This document shows, piece after piece, positions 17,510 through 27,949 of a stretch of 64,000 nucleotides of DNA; the stretch's first letter is position 1; each line of letters opens with the position of its first letter. The notes under the pieces are model-generated. The model searched no databases. It saw only the letters and a list, made by a program, of their open reading frames with translations, and had not been told where the DNA came from. The translations under genes and the position numbers were made by a program. This stretch comes from Gammaproteobacteria bacterium (GTDB lineage: Bacteria > Pseudomonadota > Gammaproteobacteria > GRL18), in the NCBI GenBank assembly GCA_016744995.1, contig JADGDG010000007.1:1-64000 (forward strand), written 5' to 3'.

Positions 17510-18067
17510 CTATTTGTATGGATCACCAACCGGCTTAAGGTGTTCAACTTCAGGTTTTGCCGGATAATGATACTTACCGCCAAAAAACAATAAGGGTTCG
17601 AGTTGTTTATCTTTTTTATACAATTCCATGACTTCTCCCACAACAATCCAGTGATCACCACCATCATATTGCTTATTGATTTTACAGGAAAATGAAGCCA
17701 GACAATCCTTTAGACGAGGAGCAGCAGATGATTGTGAAAACAAATGTTCATAATGAACCTGACTTTCATCTAAATCGATTTTGGCTCCGGCAAAATAATT
17801 AGACACATCTTCCTGATGAATACCAAGCACATTGACTGTAAAATTCGCCCCTTCTTGCACCAATTCAGAAAATGCCGCTTTTTTTGAAGGACAAACTAAT
17901 AACTGAATGGGATCCAGTGACAATGAACTCACAGCATTTGCCGTCATACAGCGAACATCACCTTGATGTTCAATTATCAAAACAGTCACCCCGGTAGCAA
18001 AAAGACTAATATTACTACGGTAGTCTTTAATTAAATCAGCTTTTTGCTGTTCAGAATTTTTACTCAT
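17510..18067 (-). CDS. Flavin reductase-family protein
   Basis: 185 residues of the FMN-binding flavin reductase-like fold: RSNISLFATGVTVLIIE, then CMTANAVSSLSLDPIQLLVC and an NFTVNVLG segment. Members reduce flavin with NAD(P)H for a partner monooxygenase or act as FMN-binding oxidoreductases. AGAGAAG precedes the ATG. It lies between hemF (35 bp upstream) and a membrane protein (10 bp downstream). A link to haem synthesis is possible only by operon context. Confidence 0.9.
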   Translation of the reverse strand: MSKNSEQQKADLIKDYRSNISLFATGVTVLIIEHQGDVRCMTANAVSSLSLDPIQLLVCPSKKAAFSELVQEGANFTVNVLGIHQEDVSNYFAGAKIDLDESQVHYEHLFSQSSAAPRLKDCLASFSCKINKQYDGGDHWIVVGEVMELYKKDKQLEPLLFFGGKYHYPAKPEVEHLKPVGDPYK

Positions 18068-18102
18068 ATTACTTCTCTTATATATTATAAAATTGAATGC
18101 TG

Positions 18103-19038
<936 letters not shown>

Positions 19039-19105
19039 TTATAACTATTTCTTAAACACTCATAACTAAATAGGGGTAAACAAGCCCGTTTTCAAATATA
19101 AACAC

Positions 19106-19146
19106 AAAAAAATGCCAGCTCGGATCTCCCGAGCTGGCATTTTTTG
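19106..19146 (-). terminator. Strong rho-independent terminator after the sulfur-globule-like gene
   Basis: A perfect 12-bp stem (ATGCCAGCTCGG with its complement, 5-base loop) is flanked by A and T tracts on both sides. It ends the gene at 19195-19590 before hemF and could work in both directions. Confidence 0.9.
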
Positions 19147-19157
19147 GGGTTAGCCTT

Positions 19158-19205
19158 CAGCTTATATCAATATAAGCTGATGTTACATCTCAACTTACTG
19201 TTGAG
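19158..19205 (-). other. Two further hairpins at the 3' end of the sulfur-globule-like gene
   Basis: CAGCTTATAT-ca-ATATAAGCTG (19158-19179) is a perfect 10-bp inverted repeat. CTCAAC-ttact-GTTGAG (19189-19205) overlaps the stop codon. With the terminator they make three consecutive stem-loops, which could protect an abundant mRNA from decay. Confidence 0.6.
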
Positions 19206-19590
19206 GTGCTACTGGCGCTGGAGCAACAGGTGCTGGTGCAACAGGCTGCTGATAACCACCATAGTAAGGCTGCTGATAACCGCCGCCATAGTATGGTTGT
19301 TGATAGCCACCACCATATTGTGGCTGCTGTTGATAACCACCGCCATAATAAGGCTGCTGGTAACCACCATAACCACGGCCATAACGATAGTTATCATCAT
19401 CGTCATCCATCATATCTTCCATCTCTTCCATCCAGTATCTTGGATCCCACTCATCATATGGGTTACAGTTTGGAATTTTACCGTATGGACCGTAACACTC
19501 ATCATCGTTACTACTCCAAAATGCTGAAGCATTTGTAGCTGCCCCAAGAACAAATGCTGAAAAAACTGATATTGCAATTATTTTTTTCAT
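19195..19590 (-). CDS. Sulfur globule protein-like secreted protein
   Basis: 131 residues with a signal peptide ending near residue 23 (NASA). The mature start is acidic and aromatic (FWSSNDDECYGPYGKIPNC, then PYDEWDPRYWMEEMEDMMDD). From about residue 68 there are repeats built on GGGYQQPYY, then a VAPAP tail. Gly/Tyr-rich secreted proteins of this kind coat intracellular or periplasmic sulfur globules in sulfur oxidisers (Sgp proteins of Allochromatium). GGGAG precedes the ATG. It appears monocistronic, with 15-bp repeats upstream and a strong terminator. The assignment rests on composition and the PYDEWDPRYW segment. Confidence 0.7.
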   Translation of the reverse strand: MKKIIAISVFSAFVLGAATNASAFWSSNDDECYGPYGKIPNCNPYDEWDPRYWMEEMEDMMDDDDDNYRYGRGYGGYQQPYYGGGYQQQPQYGGGYQQPYYGGGYQQPYYGGYQQPVAPAPVAPAPVAPQQ

Positions 19591-19633
19591 CTCTATATCT
19601 CCCTACTCTATTTTTATTAAGTCAAAAAAACAA

Positions 19634-19690
19634 TGTTCGAAAACCGACTGTTCGAAACCGATTGTTCGAAAACCTACCGACAAAACCTAC
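19634..19690. repeat. Tandem 14-15 bp repeats upstream of the sulfur-globule-like gene
   Basis: TGTTCGAAAACCGAC (19634), TGTTCGAAACCGAT (19649) and TGTTCGAAAACCTAC (19663) follow one another directly, with a degenerate fourth unit CGACAAAACCTAC to 19690. Each full copy contains the palindrome TTCGAA. They lie 44-100 bp before the start codon and look like an array of regulator sites. Confidence 0.75.
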
Positions 19691-19779
19691 GCCATAAAAC
19701 AATAAATGTGTTGTACCACTATAGTATTAAATAAATAAAAGATATACTTATTATCACTTAAATAGTATATCACAATATA

Positions 19780-20187
19780 TCATATTTCTAATATAGGATC
19801 CAGCTTAGACTTTAAATTCCTAACTTCCGAAGCATCATACATTTTTTTTTCTGCAGCTCCCCAAACTACTCCCGGCCAGTAAACATCCTTTTTGCAACGT
19901 CCAACAACATGAATATGCATTTGCTTAACAATATTTCCAATCGCGGCCACATTCAATTTATCAGGTTTAAATTCTTCCATTATAAATTCTGATAATTTAT
20001 TGCTCACAGCCTGTACACTGTTTTGCATAGATGCATCCAGCTCATATAGCTCTGATTTATCTGTTTTTGGAACAATAATAAACCAGGGAACCAATGAGTT
20101 ATTCATCAATAAAATAATAAATTTATCTGATTCTGACATAATAAAACAATCATTATTCAGCCGAGGATCAAGTTTAAATGCTTTCAT
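19780..20187 (-). CDS. HIT-family protein
   Basis: 135 residues of the histidine-triad nucleotide-binding superfamily. The triad region reads VKQMHIHVVGR, so the first triad position is Gln and the next two are His. Upstream features (CFIMSESDKFIILLMNNSLVP and WFIIVPK) fit the fold. It overlaps the end of the RND pump gene by four bases (ATGA) and is translationally coupled. HIT proteins hydrolyse or transfer nucleotidyl groups; the substrate here is unknown. Confidence 0.85.
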   Translation of the reverse strand: MKAFKLDPRLNNDCFIMSESDKFIILLMNNSLVPWFIIVPKTDKSELYELDASMQNSVQAVSNKLSEFIMEEFKPDKLNVAAIGNIVKQMHIHVVGRCKKDVYWPGVVWGAAEKKMYDASEVRNLKSKLDPILEI

Positions 20188-23100
20188 ACAGTATCCTGAT
20201 GCAGCTCTGATGAACTCTGTCGGAAGAGCCCGCGAAGTTTAAAGTGAATTGATTCATGTATCGATAGAAACACCGGAATAATAATCAACACCAGAACCGT
20301 AGCAAATGCCAGACCAAAAGCAATTGATACCGCCATCGGGATCAAAAATTGAGCTTGTAATGATGTTTCAAAAAGCAAGGGAGTTAGTCCAGCAATCGTT
20401 GTCAGAGATGTCAATAATACAGCCCGCAAGCGCTGCACTGAAGCTTCGATCAAAGCATCGTTGACCAGCATTCCCTTATCTCTCAGGCGCTTATAGAAGC
20501 TCACTAGAATAATTGAGTCATTGACAACAATGCCGGACAAACCAAAGATACCGAAAACTGACAACAGAGTAATATCAATGCCCTGTATCCAGTGTCCCCA
20601 GACTGCACCCACCAGACCAAAAGGGATAATCGCCATGACTACCAGTGGCCAGCCATAAGAAGCAAAAACCCATGCCAGAACAATGTAAATTAAAGTCAGG
20701 CCAAGGGCCGCACCTGACTTCATATCATTCATGGTCTCTTTTTGATCAGCTGAGCGCCCCTCAAAACTATAATCTATCCAATATTTTTGTTTCAATTCCG
20801 GCAATATTTTTTCTTCCAGAGATGCAAGAATTGTATTAGCATTATTAACATCTGAATTAACTTCACCAGACACTTCTAATGCAAGTTCACCTTCTGCATG
20901 GCGTAAAACTTCAAAGCCCTGTCTGATCGTCCATTGTGCCACACTGGTCAGGGGCACAAACTCACCGGAAGGTGTGCGAATATTAATTCTCTGCAGAGTA
21001 TTAATCTGATCTCTTTCCGCTTTGGGTAGTTGTACTCTCACTTCCACTTCATCTGCACCATCCTGAAATATCTGTACCAGATCACCATCAAATGCTGTGC
21101 GCAGCTGCTGCCCAATATCAGTCACCGTCAGCCCTAAAATTTCACCCACCGGTTTGAGTCGATAAATTAACTGTTCTTTGCCATAAGGCATATCATCATC
21201 AACCCCATAAACACCCTCAATGCTTCTTAAAGCCTGAGATAGTTCGGTTGCTGCACGTTTTAGTTGTTCATTATTGGAACCACTCAGGCGAATAGCAATA
21301 TCACTACCCTGTGGTCCTGTTTTACGCGAAACAATGGTCAGATTATCCATCCCGGCCACGTCTTTTAGTTTATCTTTCCAGTGTTTAATAAATTGGGGAT
21401 TTCGAACACTGCGCTGATCCGGCTCAACTAATTGTAGAAAAATAGCGCCAAGTTGATCACCTTTTTTTCTCGAACTTCCACCACTAAAAGAGCTGCCGCT
21501 AATGGTCACAGCCATATCAATAATACCGCCGCCCAGTTCCTCATTGGTCTCATTAAGCTTTTCTTCCATGTATGTGAGGTAGCTTTCAGTCTGCTCCCGT
21601 GAGGTACCTGAAACAAAGCTCACATTGGCATAAACAATTTGTGCTTCCGGAGAGGGGAAAAAAGTAAAATTAATCCGTCCACCAGCAACCAGCCCAATGG
21701 TCATGATCAGACTGGATAAAACCAGAGCAACCGTTATTGAGCGATGTTTAAGTGCCCAGGTAATGACTTGACGAAATTTATTCTGACGGAAGGAATCAAA
21801 AGCACTATCCAGCCGAATACGCAAGCTTGGGGCTTTACTGCTCATCTTTTCCTGGGCATCAATGTCTTTATTTCGATGGATATGAGAAAACGCATTGCGC
21901 AAATGCCCCGGCAGAACAAAAAAACTTTCCACCAGTGATGCAAGAATTACACAGATAACAATTAATGGAATATCAAAAAGAATATTACCCATAATACCGC
22001 CTATCATCATAAGCGGCAAAAAGGCAGCAATGGTGGTTAATGAGGAAGCGATAACAGGGACAAACATTCTTTTTGCTCCCCCTTCAGCCGCCATCAGAGG
22101 TTCTTCTCCCCCCTGATAATGTGCCAGAGCATCTTCACCAACAACAATAGCATCATCAACAATAATGCCAAGTGCCATGATCAGACCAAACAGACTGATC
22201 ATATTAATCGTACCGCCCACCGTAAAGAGTATCGCCAGGGTTGCCATAAATGAGACGGGAATACCCACGGCAACCCAAAATGCCACCCGGGCATTTAAAA
22301 ACAGATAAAGAATAAGAACCACCAGAATAAGCCCGCCGCCGCCATTTTTTAGCAATAGATAAATACGATCACGGATCATTTGCCAACTGGCATCAAAGAC
22401 TTCTATTTTTATATTAGGCGGCAGAGTCGCCTGTTTTTCATCCAGCCAGTGCTGTAAAATTTCTGCGGCTTTAAGGGCATTACCATTCTCTGTTCGCTGC
22501 AAGGCAAGTTCGACCACGGGGCGTCCCTCTTTTAAGCGTAAAACGCCTTCATTATCAGGCTGACGTTTAATACTGGCAACATCACCTAAACGAACAAAAT
22601 CAGTGCTGGTGGCAACAATAGGGATACGGGCAAATTCCATCTCAGTACGAGCCTGTTCCAGACTGCGCAGCTCTTTTGCATTATGCTGTTCCCCCAGCGT
22701 ACCAGCCGGCATATCCTGACTGAAGGTATTAATGCGGGTACTGATTTCATTCAGAGTTAAGTCAAGATATTGTAATTGCTCAATAGGGATCTCAATGCTG
22801 ACTTCTTCATCCGGCAAGCCATTCAGTTCTACTTTATCAATCCCGAGTTTACTCAACTCACGCTCAAACTCATTGGCCAGAGTTCTTAATTCACTCAGAT
22901 CATTTGTTCCGGATATCAGGAGTTTGGCAACGCCTTCATAACGAGTCAGATTTTCTACCTGAGGTTTTTCTGCATCTTTGGGTAAATTCCGGAATTCATC
23001 GACTTTCTGCTTCACTTTATCTAAAGCGAAAATCATATTAGTGCCTTCATTGAATTCCAATTGAATGGATGACACATTTTGAGCTGATGTTGACGTCATA

Positions 23101-23336
23101 TCCTTTACGTTATCAACGGTCTTCAGCGACTGTTCAAGGGGAATAGTAATCGCTTCTTCGATATCTTCGGCACTTGCGCCACTCCAGATCACCCTGACAC
23201 TGACACGATCTAATGCAAAGGTGGGGAAAAACTGGATATTCAGTTTTAACAGAGCAAAAGCACCCGAAAGTATCATTACCATCATCAATAAATTAGCCGC
23301 AACTTTATGATGTGCAAAAATAGAGAGTATTTTCAT
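20184..23336 (-). CDS. RND-family efflux transporter, inner-membrane pump
   Basis: 1050 residues with the twelve-helix, two-loop RND layout. Helix 4 carries the paired acidic residues (GLIMALGIIVDDAIVVGED) used in proton coupling, and the second half has GIFGLSGIVVNDSIILVSFYKRL. The N-terminus (MVMILSGAFALLKLNIQFFP) is typical of AcrB-like proteins from this group. It overlaps the upstream adaptor by one base (TAATG). The export substrate is not indicated. No TolC-type channel gene is adjacent, so an outer-membrane partner must be elsewhere. Confidence 0.95.
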   Translation of the reverse strand: MKILSIFAHHKVAANLLMMVMILSGAFALLKLNIQFFPTFALDRVSVRVIWSGASAEDIEEAITIPLEQSLKTVDNVKDMTSTSAQNVSSIQLEFNEGTNMIFALDKVKQKVDEFRNLPKDAEKPQVENLTRYEGVAKLLISGTNDLSELRTLANEFERELSKLGIDKVELNGLPDEEVSIEIPIEQLQYLDLTLNEISTRINTFSQDMPAGTLGEQHNAKELRSLEQARTEMEFARIPIVATSTDFVRLGDVASIKRQPDNEGVLRLKEGRPVVELALQRTENGNALKAAEILQHWLDEKQATLPPNIKIEVFDASWQMIRDRIYLLLKNGGGGLILVVLILYLFLNARVAFWVAVGIPVSFMATLAILFTVGGTINMISLFGLIMALGIIVDDAIVVGEDALAHYQGGEEPLMAAEGGAKRMFVPVIASSLTTIAAFLPLMMIGGIMGNILFDIPLIVICVILASLVESFFVLPGHLRNAFSHIHRNKDIDAQEKMSSKAPSLRIRLDSAFDSFRQNKFRQVITWALKHRSITVALVLSSLIMTIGLVAGGRINFTFFPSPEAQIVYANVSFVSGTSREQTESYLTYMEEKLNETNEELGGGIIDMAVTISGSSFSGGSSRKKGDQLGAIFLQLVEPDQRSVRNPQFIKHWKDKLKDVAGMDNLTIVSRKTGPQGSDIAIRLSGSNNEQLKRAATELSQALRSIEGVYGVDDDMPYGKEQLIYRLKPVGEILGLTVTDIGQQLRTAFDGDLVQIFQDGADEVEVRVQLPKAERDQINTLQRINIRTPSGEFVPLTSVAQWTIRQGFEVLRHAEGELALEVSGEVNSDVNNANTILASLEEKILPELKQKYWIDYSFEGRSADQKETMNDMKSGAALGLTLIYIVLAWVFASYGWPLVVMAIIPFGLVGAVWGHWIQGIDITLLSVFGIFGLSGIVVNDSIILVSFYKRLRDKGMLVNDALIEASVQRLRAVLLTSLTTIAGLTPLLFETSLQAQFLIPMAVSIAFGLAFATVLVLIIIPVFLSIHESIHFKLRGLFRQSSSELHQDTV

Positions 23337-24652
23337 TAATTGATACTTTCTGTTACATTTTTATTATCTTTTCCCTTCAAGCTCTCCTTATCTGTTTCCT
23401 TACCTGTATCTTTAAAAAAAGCATCAACTTTTAATCCCGTATAAGCATTGGGCAGATGAGTGGTGAGTATAATATCACCTGATTTTAAGGCATCACTCTC
23501 AATAAGCAATTCAGCTTCCTGAGGGTGCGCCCCGGGATTTTGTTGAAGGTGCTCGCCAATAGTTTTGACTTTTACAGCCTGAAGCCGATTATCTTTTATC
23601 TGATACAGTCGATCACTGCCATACATAGCCTGATAAGGCACTTTAATCATATTATCACGGACAGGTCTTTGTAAGCGCAGCACCACAATCGCACCAATTC
23701 GAAATCGGGTCGATTCAGTTACAATTGAAAAGATAGCATTAACACCACTAGCCTGAGCTTCCCCGGAAAGTCGATTGAGGCGAATTGCCGCGGCCCAACT
23801 GCCATTACTGGCCTCGCCCTCCATAGGGGTCCCCTGCGTAAGGCTTTGCTGTATTTCTGCCAATAGTTTCATCGGTAATTTAGCACGTATTTCAAGATGT
23901 TCAGTGGAATAAAAACTGAGGAGTTTTTCATTAGCATTAACCCGATCACCCTGAGCAACATTAACTTTAGCCACCATACCAGTAAAAGGCGCAACGATCT
24001 GACTGCGTTTTAAAGCCAGTTGAGTTTTATTTAAATCCGCATCAGCCTGCATTAACCGAGCTTCTAATTGCTCCTGACGTATGTGGTGCTCATTGACTGA
24101 AAACTGCATCTGGTTATAAGACAGACGTTGTTTCTCAACCAGCTGCATTGCCTGTTCAGTTTCAGAAACAGAGCCCAGATTCTGTTTTTTAACTTTTACT
24201 GCACGAGCCAGAGCTTTTTCACTCAGACGGAGCAGCTTTTTTTCATTTTTCAATGATTTAAGATTATTTTCATGGCGTAGCTGGTCACTTTTAATCAATG
24301 CAGCCAGTTCTTTTACTTTCGCCTGAGCCTGCATAACCGTGGGTTCAAAATCACCGGGATCCAGACTGAGCATTAACTGGCCTTTATCAACAGATTCACC
24401 TTCTTTTACCAGAACAGCAACCACCTGGCTCGCAGCAGGTGCCGCAGAATTCAGCAATTCAGAGGATTCAACTTTGCCATATAAAGTCACAACAGGAGCA
24501 AGGCTTTGTTTTTCTACCCTACCCTGTTCAACACGCCAGACATGCTCGTTAATTATAATCTCAGGAGATTGCTCCTTAGTCGCAATCATCAGTTTAAAGA
24601 AAGCGATTGCAAGTGCAAAAATAATAAATGGGATGATTAGTTTTTTTAACAT
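23336..24652 (-). CDS. RND periplasmic adaptor subunit
   Basis: 438 residues with one N-terminal membrane anchor (about 5-22), a lipoyl half-motif (AAPAASQVVAVLVKEGESVDKG), a long coiled-coil hairpin (about 130-215) and the second half-motif IVAPFTGMVAKVNVAQGDRV. It is the membrane fusion partner of the pump encoded next to it. The C-terminus is Lys/Asp-rich and low complexity. It starts four bases after the DUF523 gene stop, so the order DUF523-adaptor-pump-HIT forms one operon. Confidence 0.93.
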   Translation of the reverse strand: MLKKLIIPFIIFALAIAFFKLMIATKEQSPEIIINEHVWRVEQGRVEKQSLAPVVTLYGKVESSELLNSAAPAASQVVAVLVKEGESVDKGQLMLSLDPGDFEPTVMQAQAKVKELAALIKSDQLRHENNLKSLKNEKKLLRLSEKALARAVKVKKQNLGSVSETEQAMQLVEKQRLSYNQMQFSVNEHHIRQEQLEARLMQADADLNKTQLALKRSQIVAPFTGMVAKVNVAQGDRVNANEKLLSFYSTEHLEIRAKLPMKLLAEIQQSLTQGTPMEGEASNGSWAAAIRLNRLSGEAQASGVNAIFSIVTESTRFRIGAIVVLRLQRPVRDNMIKVPYQAMYGSDRLYQIKDNRLQAVKVKTIGEHLQQNPGAHPQEAELLIESDALKSGDIILTTHLPNAYTGLKVDAFFKDTGKETDKESLKGKDNKNVTESIN

Positions 24653-24656
24653 CAGG

Positions 24657-25238
24657 TCAGTTTTTATTGTTTTTTAATTTTATCAGATCTGAACATGCTT
24701 CTCTGCTCGTCAGTCTGGCTTCTTCAATTATTTGTACTTCAGGATTTAAGAGCAATAAAGTTTGCACAAAAAGCCCTGAAGTCAGGCCAATTTGTTTATA
24801 GTCTTGTTTTTCCTGTGCCGGGAATTCAAACTCTGGTAATTCAAACTCTGGTAACTCAAACCCTGATAATTCAAACAAAGGTGTTGATTGAAAACCACAG
24901 CTGGGTGATTTCGATTTCACAATAAAGTATCGAATATCAGGGTATTGTTGTAAAAAAGTTTCAGCGTACGACTTTAAGGGCTCAGTCACATCCAGTCTGT
25001 GATTTTCGACACCAAGAACACGAGTTTGTTCGTCTTTTCTTTTGACTACCTGAATTTTTGCTCTCGGAACACTTAAACCAATTGCAACCTCAGGACAAAA
25101 AGGCACAATTTCAACTTGATCAGAACATTGCTTTAAAAAAAAATCCACTATTAATGCATGAGTTTTTTCCCGGCCATCATAACGAACTCGCTGCCCCAGC
25201 AAGCAGGCACTCACAGCAATTTTTATTTTATGCATCAT
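24657..25238 (-). CDS. DUF523 protein with a repeat insertion
   Basis: About 194 residues. The family signature is visible: KIAVSACLLGQRVRYDG, then VPFCPEVAIGLSVPR and KSKSPSCGF with conserved cysteines. Between SCGF and the C-terminal GLTSGLF region there is an unusual pentapeptide array (FELPE repeats) encoded by 15-bp tandem units. I place the start at the ATG at 25238 (or 25235); a TTG at 25268 has no ribosome site. The family has no firm function. It heads the adaptor-pump-HIT operon and is divergent from purT. Confidence 0.85.
   Translation of the reverse strand: MMHKIKIAVSACLLGQRVRYDGREKTHALIVDFFLKQCSDQVEIVPFCPEVAIGLSVPRAKIQVVKRKDEQTRVLGVENHRLDVTEPLKSYAETFLQQYPDIRYFIVKSKSPSCGFQSTPLFELSGFELPEFELPEFEFPAQEKQDYKQIGLTSGLFVQTLLLLNPEVQIIEEARLTSREACSDLIKLKNNKN
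24823..24882 (-). repeat. 15-bp tandem repeat inside the DUF523 gene
   Basis: Two perfect plus-strand copies of AATTCAAACTCTGGT are followed by two diverged copies (AACTCAAACCCTGAT and AATTCAAACAAAGGT). The unit encodes five residues, so length change keeps the frame. Confidence 0.88.
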
Positions 25239-25338
25239 TGTATGAAGGTAATTATAAAGAAAAGACAATATCAGGTATAATTCACTGATATCAGATATTC
25301 AGCAATTGTATCAATTAATTAACAATGAGACTAACAAA

Positions 25339-26517
25339 ATGAAAATTGGCACTCCTCTCTCTCCCACTGGCACCCGGGTACTTTTTTGCGGCGGCGGTGA
25401 ACTGGCCAAGGAAGTTGTCATTGAACTGCAGCGTCTGGGTGCTGAAGTCATTGTAATTGATCGTTATGAAAATGCTCCGGCAATGCAGCTTGCTCATCGC
25501 AGTCATGTCATTAACATGCTGGATGGCGATGCTCTGCGTCAGGTTATTGAAGCTGAACAGCCTCAATATATTGTGCCTGAAATCGAAGCCATTGCCACCG
25601 AAATGCTGCTGATCCTGGAAAATGAAGGCTTTAATATTATTCCTTCGGCCCGGGCAGCCAATCTGACCATGAACCGGGAAGGGATCAGACGCTTAGCCGC
25701 AGAAACTTTAGGCATTAAAACCTCCCCCTTTCAATTTGCTCAAAATAAAGAGGAATATCTGCAAGCAGTCAAAGAAGTGGGTATTCCCTGTGTTGTTAAA
25801 CCCATAATGAGTTCTTCCGGTAAAGGTCAGAGCACCATTTTATCTGCAGCAGACATTGAAAAAACCTGGAAATACGCTCAGGAAGGTGGTCGATCAGGTG
25901 AAGGTAAAGTTATCATAGAGGGCTTTGTTGATTTCGATTATGAAATCACTTTATTAACCACCCGGCATGTCAATGGTACTTCATATTGTGAACCGATAGG
26001 CCACAAACAAATTGATGGTGACTATAGAGAGTCCTGGCAGCCTCAGGCGATGACTCAGACAGCCCAAGAAAAAGCCATTCAAATAGCAAAAACAATAACA
26101 GATAATTTAGCTGGCTGGGGACTGTTTGGCGTTGAGTTATTTATCAAAGGTGATGACGTTATTTTCAGTGAAGTTTCTCCCCGCCCTCATGATACGGGTC
26201 TGGTAACCTTAATTTCTCAGGACTTATCTGAATTTGCCCTGCATGCCAGAGCAATCTTAGGCCTGCCCATCCCCAATATTTGCCAATATGGCGCTGCTGC
26301 TTCTTCTGTAATTCTCGTCAATGGTGAGTCATCACAGGTCGAATTCAGCAATCTGGAAAATGCACTGACAGAGCCTGATACCCAGCTCAGATTATTTGGT
26401 AAACCCAAAGTAAAAACTCAACGACGCATGGGCGTTGCTTTGGCTCTGGATAAAACAATCGAACAGGCTCGTGCAAAAGCAATTCGCTCATCAGAGGCAG
26501 TTAATATCACACTTTAA
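25339..26517 (+). CDS. purT: Formate-dependent phosphoribosylglycinamide formyltransferase
   Basis: About 392 residues of the ATP-grasp superfamily. PurT makes formyl-GAR from GAR, formate and ATP in purine synthesis. Recognisable parts are the N-terminal [20 protein letters not shown], the ATP-binding [12 protein letters not shown], and [28 protein letters not shown]. The ATG at 25339 matches the usual family start; a TTG at 25306 would add eleven unusual residues. It is divergent from the DUF523 operon, with a short shared promoter region. Confidence 0.96.
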   Translation: MKIGTPLSPTGTRVLFCGGGELAKEVVIELQRLGAEVIVIDRYENAPAMQLAHRSHVINMLDGDALRQVIEAEQPQYIVPEIEAIATEMLLILENEGFNIIPSARAANLTMNREGIRRLAAETLGIKTSPFQFAQNKEEYLQAVKEVGIPCVVKPIMSSSGKGQSTILSAADIEKTWKYAQEGGRSGEGKVIIEGFVDFDYEITLLTTRHVNGTSYCEPIGHKQIDGDYRESWQPQAMTQTAQEKAIQIAKTITDNLAGWGLFGVELFIKGDDVIFSEVSPRPHDTGLVTLISQDLSEFALHARAILGLPIPNICQYGAAASSVILVNGESSQVEFSNLENALTEPDTQLRLFGKPKVKTQRRMGVALALDKTIEQARAKAIRSSEAVNITL

Positions 26518-26551
26518 CTTTCTAGGGTTTTGACAAAGGAGAGATTTAGAA

Positions 26552-27817
26552 TTATTCAATATAACCTGAACTCTCACCTCTTGAATTTCGTGAAAAATAG
26601 TTTAGCTTGCCTGAGGGTACAACAACTAGCCCGGATGGAGTGACATGATAGCGACGCTTATCCTCCTCAAGGTTGTATCCTATCCTGGTACCAGCTTCGA
26701 TAATATTGTGCCGCTCAACAATAACCCGCCGTAGTTGCGCACCACGGCATATCCGTACACTGTCCATGATGATGCACTCATGGAGCTCTGCTCCCGGTTC
26801 CACAACCACCTCGCAGCGAACAATACTATTATGAAGATGAGCCTTATTGATGAAGGATCCGGCACCCAGTAAGCTATTTTTAATCCGGCCTTCTGCTACA
26901 TGTGCTGCAGGTCCCTGATAGTTACAGGAAAATATAGGCCAGCGTGGATTAAAGGCATCAAACTTCGGCTGCATCCCCAGCATGTCCTGATGAGCCTGGA
27001 AATAGGAATCCAGTGAGCCAACATCACGCCAGTAACTGGTTTCTTCATAAGACTTGATACCAGGCACTTTATTGGAAGAGAAATCATAAGCAAACAGGCG
27101 GTGACTCTTGAGCAGCTGTGGCAGAACATGCCGGCCAAAATCAGTTTTACCTTGTTGATGCATTTTTTCAAGAACTTCAATTAACACATCAGTATTAAAA
27201 AGATAGTTGCCCATAGAAGCATAAGCTTTAGTCGAATCTGACGGCATGACACAGGGACATTCAGGTTTTTCCTGAAAACAATGAATTCTGCCATCAGTAT
27301 TTACCTGGATGACACCATAATCAGAAGCCTGACTGACAGGTACTGGAATCGCGGCAACGCTGACATCAGCCTGTTGCTGCTGATGAAACCAGATCATCTG
27401 CCGGATATCCATGCGATAAATGTGGTCAGCACCAAACACCGCCACAATATCGGGTCGTTGTTCCTTAAGTAAATTGAGATTTTGATAAACTGCATCTGCA
27501 GTACCCATAAACCATGATGAGCCCTCTTTCATTTGTGGCGGCACCACCGTAACAAATTGATCGGGAAGCAAGGGTGAGATAGTCCATGATTTACGGATAT
27601 GTTCAATCAATGACTGGGCTTTATATTGCACCAATAGATAAATGGCACGGACACCTGAATTGACCAGATTACTGAGCACAAAATCCACAAGCCGGTAGCG
27701 CCCGCCAAAGGGTACTGCAGGTTTAGAACATTCGTTGGTCAGAGGCCTCAGGCGTTTACCCTCACCCCCGGCCATAACAAAAGCCATTATATTAACTGGA
27801 AGTCTTCTATCTTTCAT
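26552..27817 (-). CDS. glgC: Glucose-1-phosphate adenylyltransferase
   Basis: 421 residues. It makes ADP-glucose for glycogen synthesis. The nucleotide-binding start MAFVMAGGEGKRLRPLTNECSKPAVPFGG is complete, as are the sugar-phosphate region SGVRAIYLLVQYKAQSL, the FGADHIYRMD motif and a C-terminal left-handed helix domain. It is a single gene converging on purT. Upstream is a GC-rich structured segment (see 27950-28080). Glycogen storage fits an organism facing changing redox or carbon supply. Confidence 0.96.
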   Translation of the reverse strand: MKDRRLPVNIMAFVMAGGEGKRLRPLTNECSKPAVPFGGRYRLVDFVLSNLVNSGVRAIYLLVQYKAQSLIEHIRKSWTISPLLPDQFVTVVPPQMKEGSSWFMGTADAVYQNLNLLKEQRPDIVAVFGADHIYRMDIRQMIWFHQQQQADVSVAAIPVPVSQASDYGVIQVNTDGRIHCFQEKPECPCVMPSDSTKAYASMGNYLFNTDVLIEVLEKMHQQGKTDFGRHVLPQLLKSHRLFAYDFSSNKVPGIKSYEETSYWRDVGSLDSYFQAHQDMLGMQPKFDAFNPRWPIFSCNYQGPAAHVAEGRIKNSLLGAGSFINKAHLHNSIVRCEVVVEPGAELHECIIMDSVRICRGAQLRRVIVERHNIIEAGTRIGYNLEEDKRRYHVTPSGLVVVPSGKLNYFSRNSRGESSGYIE

Positions 27818-27949
27818 GGTATTTACTGAGCCTCCTTAAATTTATTCTAGATCTTACTTATTAAGGATGCAATAAAGGATTTTTATAAAGTCATTAGTTA
27901 CTCTTTAAGGAGTTGGATTAAAGCAAAATCAGAGGCGATAACTATTCTG

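Noticed and set aside
19144..19538. Plus-strand ORFs opposite the sulfur-globule-like gene
   Set aside because: They are low-complexity mirror readings of the repeat DNA (Ile/Leu/Thr or His-rich), with no ribosome site; the minus-strand signal peptide, start and terminator are convincing.
19634..19690. Replication origin iterons
   Set aside because: There is no replication initiator gene nearby and the array lies right at the promoter of a structural gene.
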